DNA of 64,000 bases from a bacterium (GTDB lineage: Bacteria > Electryoneota > B3-LCP): the NCBI GenBank assembly GCA_026394195.1, contig JAPKYS010000063.1, forward strand, positions 27,020-91,019, given 5' to 3'. Numbering within the stretch: the stretch's first letter is position 1; the number at the start of each line of letters is the position of its first letter. Below, piece after piece: positions 51,793 to 59,534 of this stretch. A model generated the notes under the pieces. The model did no database searches. It saw only the letters and a list, made by a program, of their open reading frames with translations, and was not told the origin of the DNA. A program made the translations under genes and the position numbers.

Positions 51793-51827
51793 TTGCCTTT
51801 TATATCTTGATATGGTATATTAGTACC
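51793..51827 (+). promoter_or_regulatory. Promoter and possible operator of the Rrf2 gene
   Basis: TTGCCT, 17 nt, TATATT (51816-51821). An imperfect dyad GGTATATTAGTACC (51814-51827) covers the -10 box and would suit autoregulation. Confidence 0.65.
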
Positions 51828-51862
51828 TGATTAGTAAATTGGAAGATCACGCGAGTAAAATC

Positions 51863-52294
51863 ATGCTGAAAATATCCGAAGCGGCTTCATTGGCGCTGCA
51901 CACCGCCAGCTTGTTGGCGATCAAACCCAAAGAGAAGATGACCACCGGGCAGATCGCCTACCGGTTCAACGTGTCGGAAGCGCATCTTTCCAAAGTTCTG
52001 CAACGGTTGGCCAAGCACAACCTGGTCAAATCCAATCGCGGACCTTCCGGTGGGTTCATGCTCAACCAGCCTGCCACTCAAATCACGCTGCTCGCCATCT
52101 ACGAAGCCATCGAGGGTCCTTTTAAGTGGGAAAAGTGTCTGCTGGGACGCGATACCTGTCCGGTGGGGCATTGCCTGCTGGGCGACATGCTGGAAATCGT
52201 CAATGAACGCTTTTTTGACTATATGTCGAAGACCAGTCTGGCTGACGCGGCGAATCTGTTCAAGCTGTTTGGGGCTGTTCCAAAATTATCATAG
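51863..52294 (+). CDS. Rrf2 family transcriptional regulator
   Basis: 143 residues from the ATG at 51863 (an in-frame TTG at 51839 is possible). Winged-helix N-terminus (MLKISEAASLALHTASLLAI ... HLSKVLQRLAKHNLVKSNRG) and three Cys at 92, 99 and 104 (KCLLGRDTCPVGHC), the positions used by IscR/NsrR/RirA-type members to hold an Fe-S cluster. It may therefore sense iron, nitric oxide or redox state; no iron-sulphur or nitrosative-stress gene is next to it. Putative self-operator over its -10 box. Confidence 0.9.
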   Translation: MLKISEAASLALHTASLLAIKPKEKMTTGQIAYRFNVSEAHLSKVLQRLAKHNLVKSNRGPSGGFMLNQPATQITLLAIYEAIEGPFKWEKCLLGRDTCPVGHCLLGDMLEIVNERFFDYMSKTSLADAANLFKLFGAVPKLS

Positions 52295-52383
52295 TACTTA
52301 TTGCAGATTTCGCTGGAGTGACGATTTATAGCCGTATTCTCCTCTTCCAGAACAGCCCCATTGATTACCCGATTCGCCTGCCC

Positions 52384-52743
52384 CTATTTCGCTTCTTTAT
52401 CTTGCTCCCACAGCCCGAAGGGGTTGTTCTCGCTGTCCAGACAGATGGCAAACCAGCCCATTCCTACAACCGCAGTTTTCCCCATGACCACCCTGCCGCC
52501 GAGTTTCTGCACTCGCTCTGAATAGGTATCGACGCAGTCGACGTCGATGTAGACCATGATTGGCTGGTCTGGCTTTTGACGTTTCATCATCCCGCCGCCC
52601 AGACTCTTATCCGGTCCGGTGGAAATTCCATAGTAATCCATTTCCGGCATGTGCTCGAACTTCCAGTTGAACAGTTTTTCGTAGAAAGCCTTGGCGCGCG
52701 GTTGGTCATCCGCGGGGATTTCAAAGTGGCAAATTGTCGGCAT
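52384..52743 (-). CDS. VOC (glyoxalase/bleomycin-resistance fold) protein
   Basis: 119 residues, a single VOC domain of two beta-alpha-beta-beta-beta units: VCHFEIPADD-like start (ICHFEIPADDQPRAKAFYEK) and the second unit VYIDVDCVDTYSERVQKLGG ... WFAICLDSENNPFGLWE. AAGGAG precedes the ATG. Substrate unknown; such proteins can be lactoylglutathione-lyase-like, dioxygenase-like or ligand binders. Its promoter is unusual: a perfect 9-7-9 dyad encloses the -10 box (52792-52816), so it is probably tightly repressed. Confidence 0.85.
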   Translation of the reverse strand: MPTICHFEIPADDQPRAKAFYEKLFNWKFEHMPEMDYYGISTGPDKSLGGGMMKRQKPDQPIMVYIDVDCVDTYSERVQKLGGRVVMGKTAVVGMGWFAICLDSENNPFGLWEQDKEAK

Positions 52744-52783
52744 GATTTTCTCCTTCTCTGGTACCTTGATTTAGTTGAATAAC

Positions 52784-52829
52784 TGCACATTTGCACATAT
52801 AATATACATATGTGCAGTAATAAAGTCAA
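52784..52829 (-). promoter_or_regulatory. Promoter with operator dyad for the VOC gene
   Basis: Minus strand TTGACT (52824-52829), 17 nt, TATATT (52801-52806). Perfect inverted repeat TGCACATAT (52792-52800) / ATATGTGCA (52808-52816) frames the -10 box; an extra half-site TGCACAT is at 52784-52790. Confidence 0.85.
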
Positions 52830-52960
52830 GCGAATTTTCGAGTTTTTTCAAAAAGTAGAGCTCTGAAGTTTTTGAAGCTGTAAGAGCGATATGCGGCTGA
52901 GCAGTCAGCTAAAAGTCTCCTGAAATCGCATCGTCCTGACGTATTCCAGCGCGGAGAGTA

Positions 52961-52989
52961 TTGACATTGACCTTTTTGCTCATTATATT
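52961..52989 (+). promoter_or_regulatory. Near-consensus promoter for the DUF2723 gene
   Basis: TTGACA (52961-52966), 17 nt, TATATT (52984-52989); the start codon at 53020 is 30 nt away, so the leader is very short. Confidence 0.85.
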
Positions 52990-53019
52990 GGCAAGGAATA
53001 CGTCAACGGTTACCTTACT

Positions 53020-55071
53020 ATGAAACTGTCCGAACTGAAATCCCCCCGCCACCTGAGTTGGATCCTACCGACGGCGATTGGTCTGCTGGTTTATCTCTCC
53101 ACACTGTGCCGCACTGTATACGTCGGCGATGCCGGTGAATTCTCCCTGGATTTCAAGACTCTGGGAATTGCTCATCCGCCCGGATATCCGTTGTTCACCT
53201 TGATCGGACGAGCTTTCGTGATGTTGACAACCTTTCTGAAACCGGCGTTCAGCGCCAATCTGTTGGCGATGCTGTTAGCCGTGGCGGCAATTCCGGCGTT
53301 CTATTTCCTGCTGCAGTATTCCCAGAGGTCTCAGGAGCGAGGGGTGGCATCCAGTTATCTGGCCGGTCTCATGTCCCTGCTCTGGGCATTTTCTCCGCTC
53401 TACTGGGGACAAACAGTGGCGGTTGAGGTGTATGGTTTGAATCTGGTTTTCACCGCGTTGATTCTGGTGCTGCTATTTTCGGAATATCCGCGGAAATGGT
53501 TCTTGATTTCTTACCTTTATGGTTTGGCGTTGGCGCATCATCCCACTGCGCTTGCGGTTTTGCCGGTGCTGATCTACGAATTTTTCACTGCGCCCAAAAA
53601 CGTCAGGACTTGCCAATACTGGAGATACGCGGCGCTATTCCTCTTAGGGCTGAGCGTCTATCTTTACTTGCCCACGCGCGCTTCGGTTGACCCTGTCGCC
53701 GATTGGGGGCATCCTGCGACTTTGGGTCTATTCTTCAATCATATTACCGCTGCGCAATACCAGCACGTGGCGGCGTTCTCATTGTCGAATCTGCTTTCCA
53801 GTGTCAAACTGTTTTTCTCGTTGCTGCTGGGGAGCTGGTGGTGGCTGGGAACTCTGCTGGCGGTGTGGGGAGCCTTATTGGGATTCCGGCGCAAAGAACG
53901 GCTGGTGATCGATGCGATAATACTATTGGTGGCGGATCTTTTGTTGATATCGTTCTATCGCATCCCCGATATCGATGCCTACTACCTACCCGGGTTGCTG
54001 GCTTGTTTCCTGCTGATCTGCCGCGCAGTTTACTGGCTCTGGGATCTGCTTGCTGCTAAAAATCTTGGAGCCCTGGTTTACGCAGGTGGCGGGCTCTCGG
54101 TGTTGCTGCTTATCTTGCTGAATTATTCACGCCTGGACCGGTCTGCTGACCAATTAAGTTACAACTACGGCAAACTGATCCTGGATACTGCCGTCTCGGG
54201 AACGATTTTCACGCACGATGATAACGCCAGTTTCTCATCGCTTTATCTGCGTTACGCGGAAAACTACCGCCCTGACGTGGAAATCTACGATCAAGCCGTG
54301 CGGTTGAAAGCCCTGGTCGAAAAAGCCGGCGCGCTTTCGGGTCACCCAGTCAACGACTATGAAGCTGCGAGGGAGATCATTCTGCAGAAGGCGCCGGGAA
54401 GAAAATTTCTGGCCAAAAGCCATTTCCCCTATGACGAGAATTGGTACAAGGTTCAGGCCAAGTATTTCCCATCAGGCATTCTGTATAGCACCTCGGCAGT
54501 TTCCATCGCGGCGCAGCTTCCGCAGCCCACCGAGGATAAGATTCCCGACGACTTCAAGTCGCTCCAGATGTTGATCAACATCGAACTCAGCCGCGCGGAA
54601 GATGCCATGCACAATATCCCGCCAATGCGTGATCTGGCTGATGAATCGGTGCAACGGGCTCAGAGCTACCTTGCTGATGAACCCCGCGGCGCATTGCACA
54701 ACCAGTTGGGTATCGCTCTGCGGCATTTGGGGATGCTGGATGCCGCTCTGGGGAGCTACCAGAAAGGGCTGGAGTCGGCGCGCCTGAACGACAGTGAGCG
54801 TAAAGAAATCATCTTCAATATCTCCAACATCCACAAAGACCGCGGCAACCAGTTTCTCGCTTCGGGGCAATACCAGCAATCGGTCAATGCATTCAGCAAA
54901 GCACTGGAATATGATCCGCAGAACTCGCGGTTGCTCTATAATGTCGGCGCCATCTACTTGAAGTACCTGAACCGCCCTGATAAAGGGATTCCCTACTTTG
55001 AAAGCTACCTCGAACTGAATCCGGGAGATGAACAGACCCGCCAGCTGGTGGAAGAGAATAAGAAGAAATAA
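53020..55071 (+). CDS. DUF2723 (TMEM260-like) membrane glycosyltransferase candidate with TPR tail
   Basis: 683 residues. About ten membrane helices in residues 1-370, with the family signature VYVGDAGEFSLDFKTLGIAHPPGYPLF in the first loop (the acidic D/E pair sits at the position used by GT-C enzymes). The C-terminal half is soluble: about 370-520 mixed, then 530-683 with TPR-type repeats (DAALGSYQKGLESAR, QQSVNAFSKALEYDPQNSRL, GIPYFESYLELNPGDEQTRQ). The eukaryotic relative TMEM260 is an O-mannosyltransferase; bacterial DUF2723 proteins are common in type IX secretion lineages, so a role in modifying exported proteins is a reasonable guess. It is followed 10 nt later by a lipoprotein gene. 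Confidence 0.82.
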   Translation: MKLSELKSPRHLSWILPTAIGLLVYLSTLCRTVYVGDAGEFSLDFKTLGIAHPPGYPLFTLIGRAFVMLTTFLKPAFSANLLAMLLAVAAIPAFYFLLQYSQRSQERGVASSYLAGLMSLLWAFSPLYWGQTVAVEVYGLNLVFTALILVLLFSEYPRKWFLISYLYGLALAHHPTALAVLPVLIYEFFTAPKNVRTCQYWRYAALFLLGLSVYLYLPTRASVDPVADWGHPATLGLFFNHITAAQYQHVAAFSLSNLLSSVKLFFSLLLGSWWWLGTLLAVWGALLGFRRKERLVIDAIILLVADLLLISFYRIPDIDAYYLPGLLACFLLICRAVYWLWDLLAAKNLGALVYAGGGLSVLLLILLNYSRLDRSADQLSYNYGKLILDTAVSGTIFTHDDNASFSSLYLRYAENYRPDVEIYDQAVRLKALVEKAGALSGHPVNDYEAAREIILQKAPGRKFLAKSHFPYDENWYKVQAKYFPSGILYSTSAVSIAAQLPQPTEDKIPDDFKSLQMLINIELSRAEDAMHNIPPMRDLADESVQRAQSYLADEPRGALHNQLGIALRHLGMLDAALGSYQKGLESARLNDSERKEIIFNISNIHKDRGNQFLASGQYQQSVNAFSKALEYDPQNSRLLYNVGAIYLKYLNRPDKGIPYFESYLELNPGDEQTRQLVEENKKK

Positions 55072-55081
55072 CCTGAATACT

Positions 55082-56056
55082 ATGAGCGTAATCATAAAAA
55101 GATTGGCAGTACTATTCCTATTGCTCGCCTTGATCATCGGTTGCAGCCAGGAAAAGACCGTAACCCAGAACTACGAGTACACCAGCGTCCGCTTTGAATT
55201 TGTGCAGGGTATTACAGTACTCGATCCGGCATCCTGGCCTGATGAATTCCCGGCTCACGTGAACATTTCCGGATCAGGTTTCAGCGCTGTCAGTGAGGAT
55301 TTGACCGTCCAGAAAAACCCGGCGAATTCGACCTTCTGGGCTCTGGAAACTGTAGACGCTCCGGTGGGCATCACCTTGAATATCGACGTCACCGCCGAGA
55401 TCAGCGGAGATACATGGCAAGGGTCCAGCTCTTTAACCCTGGATAGCGATTCCCTGCAACTGGTGGCGATCACGCTGAGATCGGATTCGATCATCATCAC
55501 ACCTTTCAGTGAAGGCTTTGAAGCAGGGAGCTATTTGATTGATCATTGGGTCAGCGCCGGAGGCTGCGTGGTAGTCAGCGATACGGTGCATACGGGGAAT
55601 TACGCTTTGCGAGGCGACAGCACTTGGGAGATCCACCATGATCTGGCTGCCGTACCTGGCGGCGTCTTTCAATTTTCCTGCGCCATATTATATAACTCCG
55701 GCAATGACTGTCCTCTGGTGACCTACGCGACCAAGCAAAACCGCCTGATCTACGTCAATTTCGATACCCTGGGTTATCTCACTGCCTTCAACGGTTCCAC
55801 GCTCGATACCATCGCAGTCGGTTATGAGTCCGACGTCTGGCACGAACTTATCGTCTATTTCGATGCCTCAGCGGAACTCTACGACCTCTACTTGGATGGT
55901 GTAGAATTAGCGGATAATTTCGCCTTCCTGACTTCAGCCAATCAACCCCCGCGGGTCGCCTTTCAGGGCAACGGTATCGCCTACATCGACGACGTCTATG
56001 TGGGTCCGGTTTTAGCAAACCCCAATTGGGAATTTTCCTTCTCTTCCCCTCGATGA
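55082..56056 (+). CDS. Lipoprotein with a concanavalin A-like C-terminal domain
   Basis: 324 residues from the ATG at 55082, 10 nt after the DUF2723 stop; a start at 55028 would overlap that gene and spoil the signal peptide. Lipobox LALIIGC at about residue 22. N-terminal half (25-150) is strand-rich without assignment; residues about 155-315 (SEGFEAGSYLIDHWVSAGG ... GNGIAYIDDVYVG) look like a concanavalin/LamG-type jelly roll. Its stop overlaps the DUF116 start (ATGA). Function unknown. Confidence 0.75.
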   Translation: MSVIIKRLAVLFLLLALIIGCSQEKTVTQNYEYTSVRFEFVQGITVLDPASWPDEFPAHVNISGSGFSAVSEDLTVQKNPANSTFWALETVDAPVGITLNIDVTAEISGDTWQGSSSLTLDSDSLQLVAITLRSDSIIITPFSEGFEAGSYLIDHWVSAGGCVVVSDTVHTGNYALRGDSTWEIHHDLAAVPGGVFQFSCAILYNSGNDCPLVTYATKQNRLIYVNFDTLGYLTAFNGSTLDTIAVGYESDVWHELIVYFDASAELYDLYLDGVELADNFAFLTSANQPPRVAFQGNGIAYIDDVYVGPVLANPNWEFSFSSPR

Positions 56057-56835
56057 ATTCCGCCCTAAGCCTGCCGATTATCGGCAGAACCTACTCCCTC
56101 TACGGTGGTACTGGTTCGACCACGCCGTACTATCAGCATATCGCCCGGATCGTCGACGCAGCCGCGGCGGAAATGCCGAATCTCCACAAACTGCTTGCCT
56201 TAGTCCAACGTTCTTCCCGCAGGTATTCGGGATCGGTCGCTATGCGCAAATTGCCTGAGTCCCTCAAGCGCAGCCTGCCCGAACTGAAAACATATCTCAC
56301 CGGCGTAAAGAAGCATCTCCGCGAGCTCTCGATCTTTAAACTGCGCGAACGGTCGCTGTGGACCACCGAACGGCAATACCTGCTCTATATGGTGGAAATC
56401 GAGCTGATCAACCGCTTGCAGCGAACCTCCTTTGCCGCTTGCGAGCGCAAGATTGCCTTACTCCCACACTGCATCAGAGATTTCAGCCGGACCTGCCGGG
56501 CGGAATCGGATGGAGTCGACCTGCTCTGCAAGGGATGCTCGAAGCTCTGCCATCTTCGCCCCCTGAGCGACCTGCTGCAGGAGCGCGACGTCACCCCCTA
56601 CATCTGGATGGAAGCCGATTTCAAGGATTTTTATACCAAACTGGGAGGAAGAGATAAGCCTCTGGGGATCTTGGGCGTCGCCTGTATCCCCGAACTGGTA
56701 CCGGGGCTGAGACGCTGCCTGAAGGCTGGGATTCCGGCGCAAGGCCTCCCGCTGGACGCCAACCGATGCATTCGCTGGATGGGCGACTTTCTGGAGAATT
56801 CGGTGAATCTGGAGATATTGGGGGGAATGATATAA
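56053..56835 (+). CDS. DUF116 family protein
   Basis: 260 residues from the ATG at 56053, overlapping the lipoprotein stop by 4 nt. N-terminal ~110 residues are helical and less conserved; the DUF116 domain (about 140-260) has the Cys pattern LLCKGCSKLCHLRPLSDLL and the run GILGVACIPELVPGLRRCLK followed by GIPAQGLPLDANRCI. The Cys set suggests a metal or Fe-S site; no function is established for the family. Coupled to the DUF2723 protein and lipoprotein genes, a setting I do not recognise. A terminator follows at once. Confidence 0.85.
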   Translation: MNSALSLPIIGRTYSLYGGTGSTTPYYQHIARIVDAAAAEMPNLHKLLALVQRSSRRYSGSVAMRKLPESLKRSLPELKTYLTGVKKHLRELSIFKLRERSLWTTERQYLLYMVEIELINRLQRTSFAACERKIALLPHCIRDFSRTCRAESDGVDLLCKGCSKLCHLRPLSDLLQERDVTPYIWMEADFKDFYTKLGGRDKPLGILGVACIPELVPGLRRCLKAGIPAQGLPLDANRCIRWMGDFLENSVNLEILGGMI

Positions 56836-56866
56836 AGGGCGACCTGCAGGATCGCCCTTTTTTGTT
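56834..56866 (+). terminator. Terminator after the DUF116 gene
   Basis: Arms AAAGGGCGA/TCGCCCTTT (56834-56860) enclosing CCTGCAGG, itself a palindrome, then six T. Confidence 0.88.
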
Positions 56867-56883
56867 GTATTGCACGGCGAAGA

Positions 56884-56907
56884 GGGCGTTTAATTAAACG
56901 CCCCTAC
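56884..56907. repeat. GTAGGGG-family palindrome (core TTTAATTAAA), copy 2
   Basis: Same 20-nt perfect core as 50066-50085; CCTAC flank on one side only. Confidence 0.88.
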
Positions 56908-56925
56908 TGATAGCTGACTGCCTTC

Positions 56926-56949
56926 AACAAGGGGCTTAAGCCCCTTGTT
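56926..56949. repeat. AACAAGGGGCTTAAG palindrome
   Basis: 24-nt perfect palindrome with arm AACAAGGGGCTT. It ends 7 nt before the stop of the beta-helix gene (56957) and could also act as its terminator. Confidence 0.8.
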
Positions 56950-56956
56950 ACAACCC

Positions 56957-59362
56957 TTACTTCAGCAGAACCATCTTTCCGGAAGCGTTGAACTCGCCTG
57001 CAGTCAGGCGATAGACGTAGACGCCGGAAGCCAACCCCGCCGCGTTAAAGGTCAACTTGTGGACTCCAGCCTCCCGCCAGCCATCTACTAACACGGCGAC
57101 TTCTCGACCGGAAACATCGTAAACTGCCAGTCGGACCTTTCCTGCCTGCGGTAGATCGAAGTGGAACGTGGTCGAGGCGTTGAAGGGATTGGGGAAATTA
57201 GTGTATAGTTTGAATCGCCCAAGAAGTGCAGGCGAATTCCACTGAGAATAAGGAACACCTAAAGGATCGCCCCAATTAGGCCAGGGGCCTATTGGTTCTG
57301 ATCCGAAACCCATCTTACCGAAAAGAAAGCTGTCTTTGCTGGTATCCGTACCGACGACTGCGTAGGCATTGTAGCGGAACACCCCCAAAGGAGCGGATGC
57401 AGGTACCCTCTGAAAGCGCTCCCAAGATAACATTTCGCCAGGAAATACGGTAACTGTGGTTAGTCCCTGGAGCGGTCCAAAGGTGCTGCTGTCGGGCAGC
57501 GTCACATCAAACCAGAACGTGGCTTCCTGAGGCGTTTCCAGGTGGGTATCCAGCCGCAGAGCGTATGCGATTGTGCCACCGCTATCGCTAAGCAGGAAGG
57601 GGATTACGTAGGGAGTTAATAATATGCGCACAGGTTTAGACTGATCGTAGAAGAAAGCACCCATATCCGCGCGGGTGCCATCGGGGTCGAGGGAATCAGG
57701 GTTGCCGGAGTCGATGCAGGGGCTGCCCCAAAGCAGTCGGTAGTCGTGGTGAGCTGGATCAACAAATCTTGGATCAATTGAAATATTACCGATACCCGGC
57801 CAAAGCTGGTCTCCTAAGTCGGAATAGTTTACCTCTAAAATATAACTCATCGGATCTATATAAATGTTGTTTAATAAATTACTATAAGAAATGGTGCCAT
57901 TTAAATCGAGTTCAAAATGGTTTCCCGGATTGTGGATAGCAGCTATGCCACCTCCATGGGTAGTCGCAAAGTTATTGCTGACAGTCAAGTTCGAAAGGCA
58001 GCCTTGTTGAACGGCCCAATATACACCCCCGCCAGAACCGCCGGTGTTATTTCCACAGATGAGGTTTTTCCCAGCATTATGCAATGCACCGTAAATATAA
58101 AGTCCTCCTCCTCTACCTGAGCTGCCAAATTCGTTGTCGTTATCGTATATAATATTGTCGACAATCGTTGTGGAACTGGCCGAATAAGCATAAATACCAC
58201 CTCCTCCCATTCTGCCGTGATTGGATGCGACAACATTTTCCGTTATAACTGATCCATCATATTGGCAGTTTATCCCACCACCATAAGTATAGGCATAATT
58301 ATCGTATATAATATTCGAAATAATGCTGACTTCACCAGCGGCGCCAATTCCACCGCCATCTTCATCCTCTGCCTGATTCCCGGAAATGATGTTGTTTTGA
58401 ATTAGAGCCCCATTGGATATATAGATTCCCGCAGAGAACGTTGCATCATTATTTGATATATAGTTCTGGATTATAGTAGGTGCTCCATCGTGACTATAAA
58501 TTCCTCCTCCAGTACTATAAGGAGAAAAAGAGACCGGAGTTGAAATGTTATCTTTGATGCTATTGTACTTGATAAATGCATCGGAATTATAACAAGCGAT
58601 ACCACCTCCGGTTCCGTTAATTCCCCATGAAGGGCCATTTATTCCAGAGCTATTATTTTCAATCCGACAATACTCAACTATTGAGTTCATATTGCCGTGA
58701 ATATAAATACCACCACCTGACCTGTTGCTATGATTATCACTAATGATGCAATGACTGACTATGGAATTACAGTCTTGAATATATATTGCCCCCCCGTAGT
58801 CAGTAGTCTCATTGTTTAAAAATCTTGAATGACTGATGATAGGGCCAGAATTATTCCGGCAATATAATGCACCACCACCACCGATATTGGGATTTCCATT
58901 TGCCAAATTATTTTCAAAGAGGCAATGATCTATGCGAGGAGCGCTATTATCGCAAAAGATAGCTCCACCATCCCAATCGTCATTATAAGGTGATCCATCT
59001 GCCTTTCCGTGGCTGAATCTACAGTAACGTAAAATACAAGAGTTCGATGCAGAATAAAAACGCAATCCTTGCCACCCTGCAACTAAATTGTGGGCCGTAA
59101 AAATAATTGGCTCATGTTCAGTGCCGATTGCCCGTAAGATAGCATTATTTTGAATAGTTAACCTTAGGTGATCACGAAAAAGTACTAGTACACCTGGCTG
59201 GATCACCAATGATTCAGACGCCAAGAGGTTAATATCTCCCATAACCAGCACTGTATCCACATCCCAAACCCCGGATACATTCCCTGACACTGTGATAAGC
59301 GATCCCCACGATGGACTGGTCAGGATTCCCAGGATGAACAGAGTAACGGAAATTCGCCTCAT
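56957..59362 (-). CDS. Large secreted right-handed beta-helix protein with T9SS sorting domain
   Basis: 801 residues from the ATG at 59362 (GGAGG five nt upstream), matching the MRRI start of the 26279-27865 paralogue. Signal peptide (to about residue 21, SWG). A long parallel beta-helix (about 25-580) is built of PbH1-type rungs rich in GGGIYxxxxxxSxIxxNxI, such as GGAIYCRNNSGPIISHSRFL; coding DNA is unusually A/T-rich here compared with the neighbours. Then the Ig-like linker (about 600-710), and the sorting domain (about 725-801, LYTNFPNPFNASTTFHFDLP ... SGKMVLLK). Probably a polysaccharide-binding or adhesin-type surface protein; no lyase active site recognised. Confidence 0.82.
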   Translation of the reverse strand: MRRISVTLFILGILTSPSWGSLITVSGNVSGVWDVDTVLVMGDINLLASESLVIQPGVLVLFRDHLRLTIQNNAILRAIGTEHEPIIFTAHNLVAGWQGLRFYSASNSCILRYCRFSHGKADGSPYNDDWDGGAIFCDNSAPRIDHCLFENNLANGNPNIGGGGALYCRNNSGPIISHSRFLNNETTDYGGAIYIQDCNSIVSHCIISDNHSNRSGGGIYIHGNMNSIVEYCRIENNSSGINGPSWGINGTGGGIACYNSDAFIKYNSIKDNISTPVSFSPYSTGGGIYSHDGAPTIIQNYISNNDATFSAGIYISNGALIQNNIISGNQAEDEDGGGIGAAGEVSIISNIIYDNYAYTYGGGINCQYDGSVITENVVASNHGRMGGGGIYAYSASSTTIVDNIIYDNDNEFGSSGRGGGLYIYGALHNAGKNLICGNNTGGSGGGVYWAVQQGCLSNLTVSNNFATTHGGGIAAIHNPGNHFELDLNGTISYSNLLNNIYIDPMSYILEVNYSDLGDQLWPGIGNISIDPRFVDPAHHDYRLLWGSPCIDSGNPDSLDPDGTRADMGAFFYDQSKPVRILLTPYVIPFLLSDSGGTIAYALRLDTHLETPQEATFWFDVTLPDSSTFGPLQGLTTVTVFPGEMLSWERFQRVPASAPLGVFRYNAYAVVGTDTSKDSFLFGKMGFGSEPIGPWPNWGDPLGVPYSQWNSPALLGRFKLYTNFPNPFNASTTFHFDLPQAGKVRLAVYDVSGREVAVLVDGWREAGVHKLTFNAAGLASGVYVYRLTAGEFNASGKMVLLK

Positions 59363-59394
59363 TATAGCCTCCACTTAGGTTAGACGATAATATT

Positions 59395-59423
59395 AATTTA
59401 ACTCATTATTATCGGATTGTCAA
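59395..59423 (-). promoter_or_regulatory. Promoter of the large beta-helix gene
   Basis: Minus strand TTGACA (59418-59423), 17 nt, TAAATT; 33 nt before the start codon. Confidence 0.78.
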
Positions 59424-59477
59424 GTAATTTCTCGCAATTCGAAAAGGAATTACACGATTGATGGCTGAGGTTAAAAT

Positions 59478-59503
59478 CAAAGGGCGACCTCACGGCCGCC
59501 CCA
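59478..59503 (-). terminator. Hairpin after the pyrroline-carboxylate dehydrogenase gene
   Basis: GGGCG-ACC-TCAC-GGC-CGCCC (59482-59501), with TTTGATTTT on the minus strand. Same GGGCG.../...CGCCC type as the 5836 and 9001 hairpins. Confidence 0.7.
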
Positions 59504-59534
59504 ACATTTAACCTATTACTTTTAACGTTTAACT

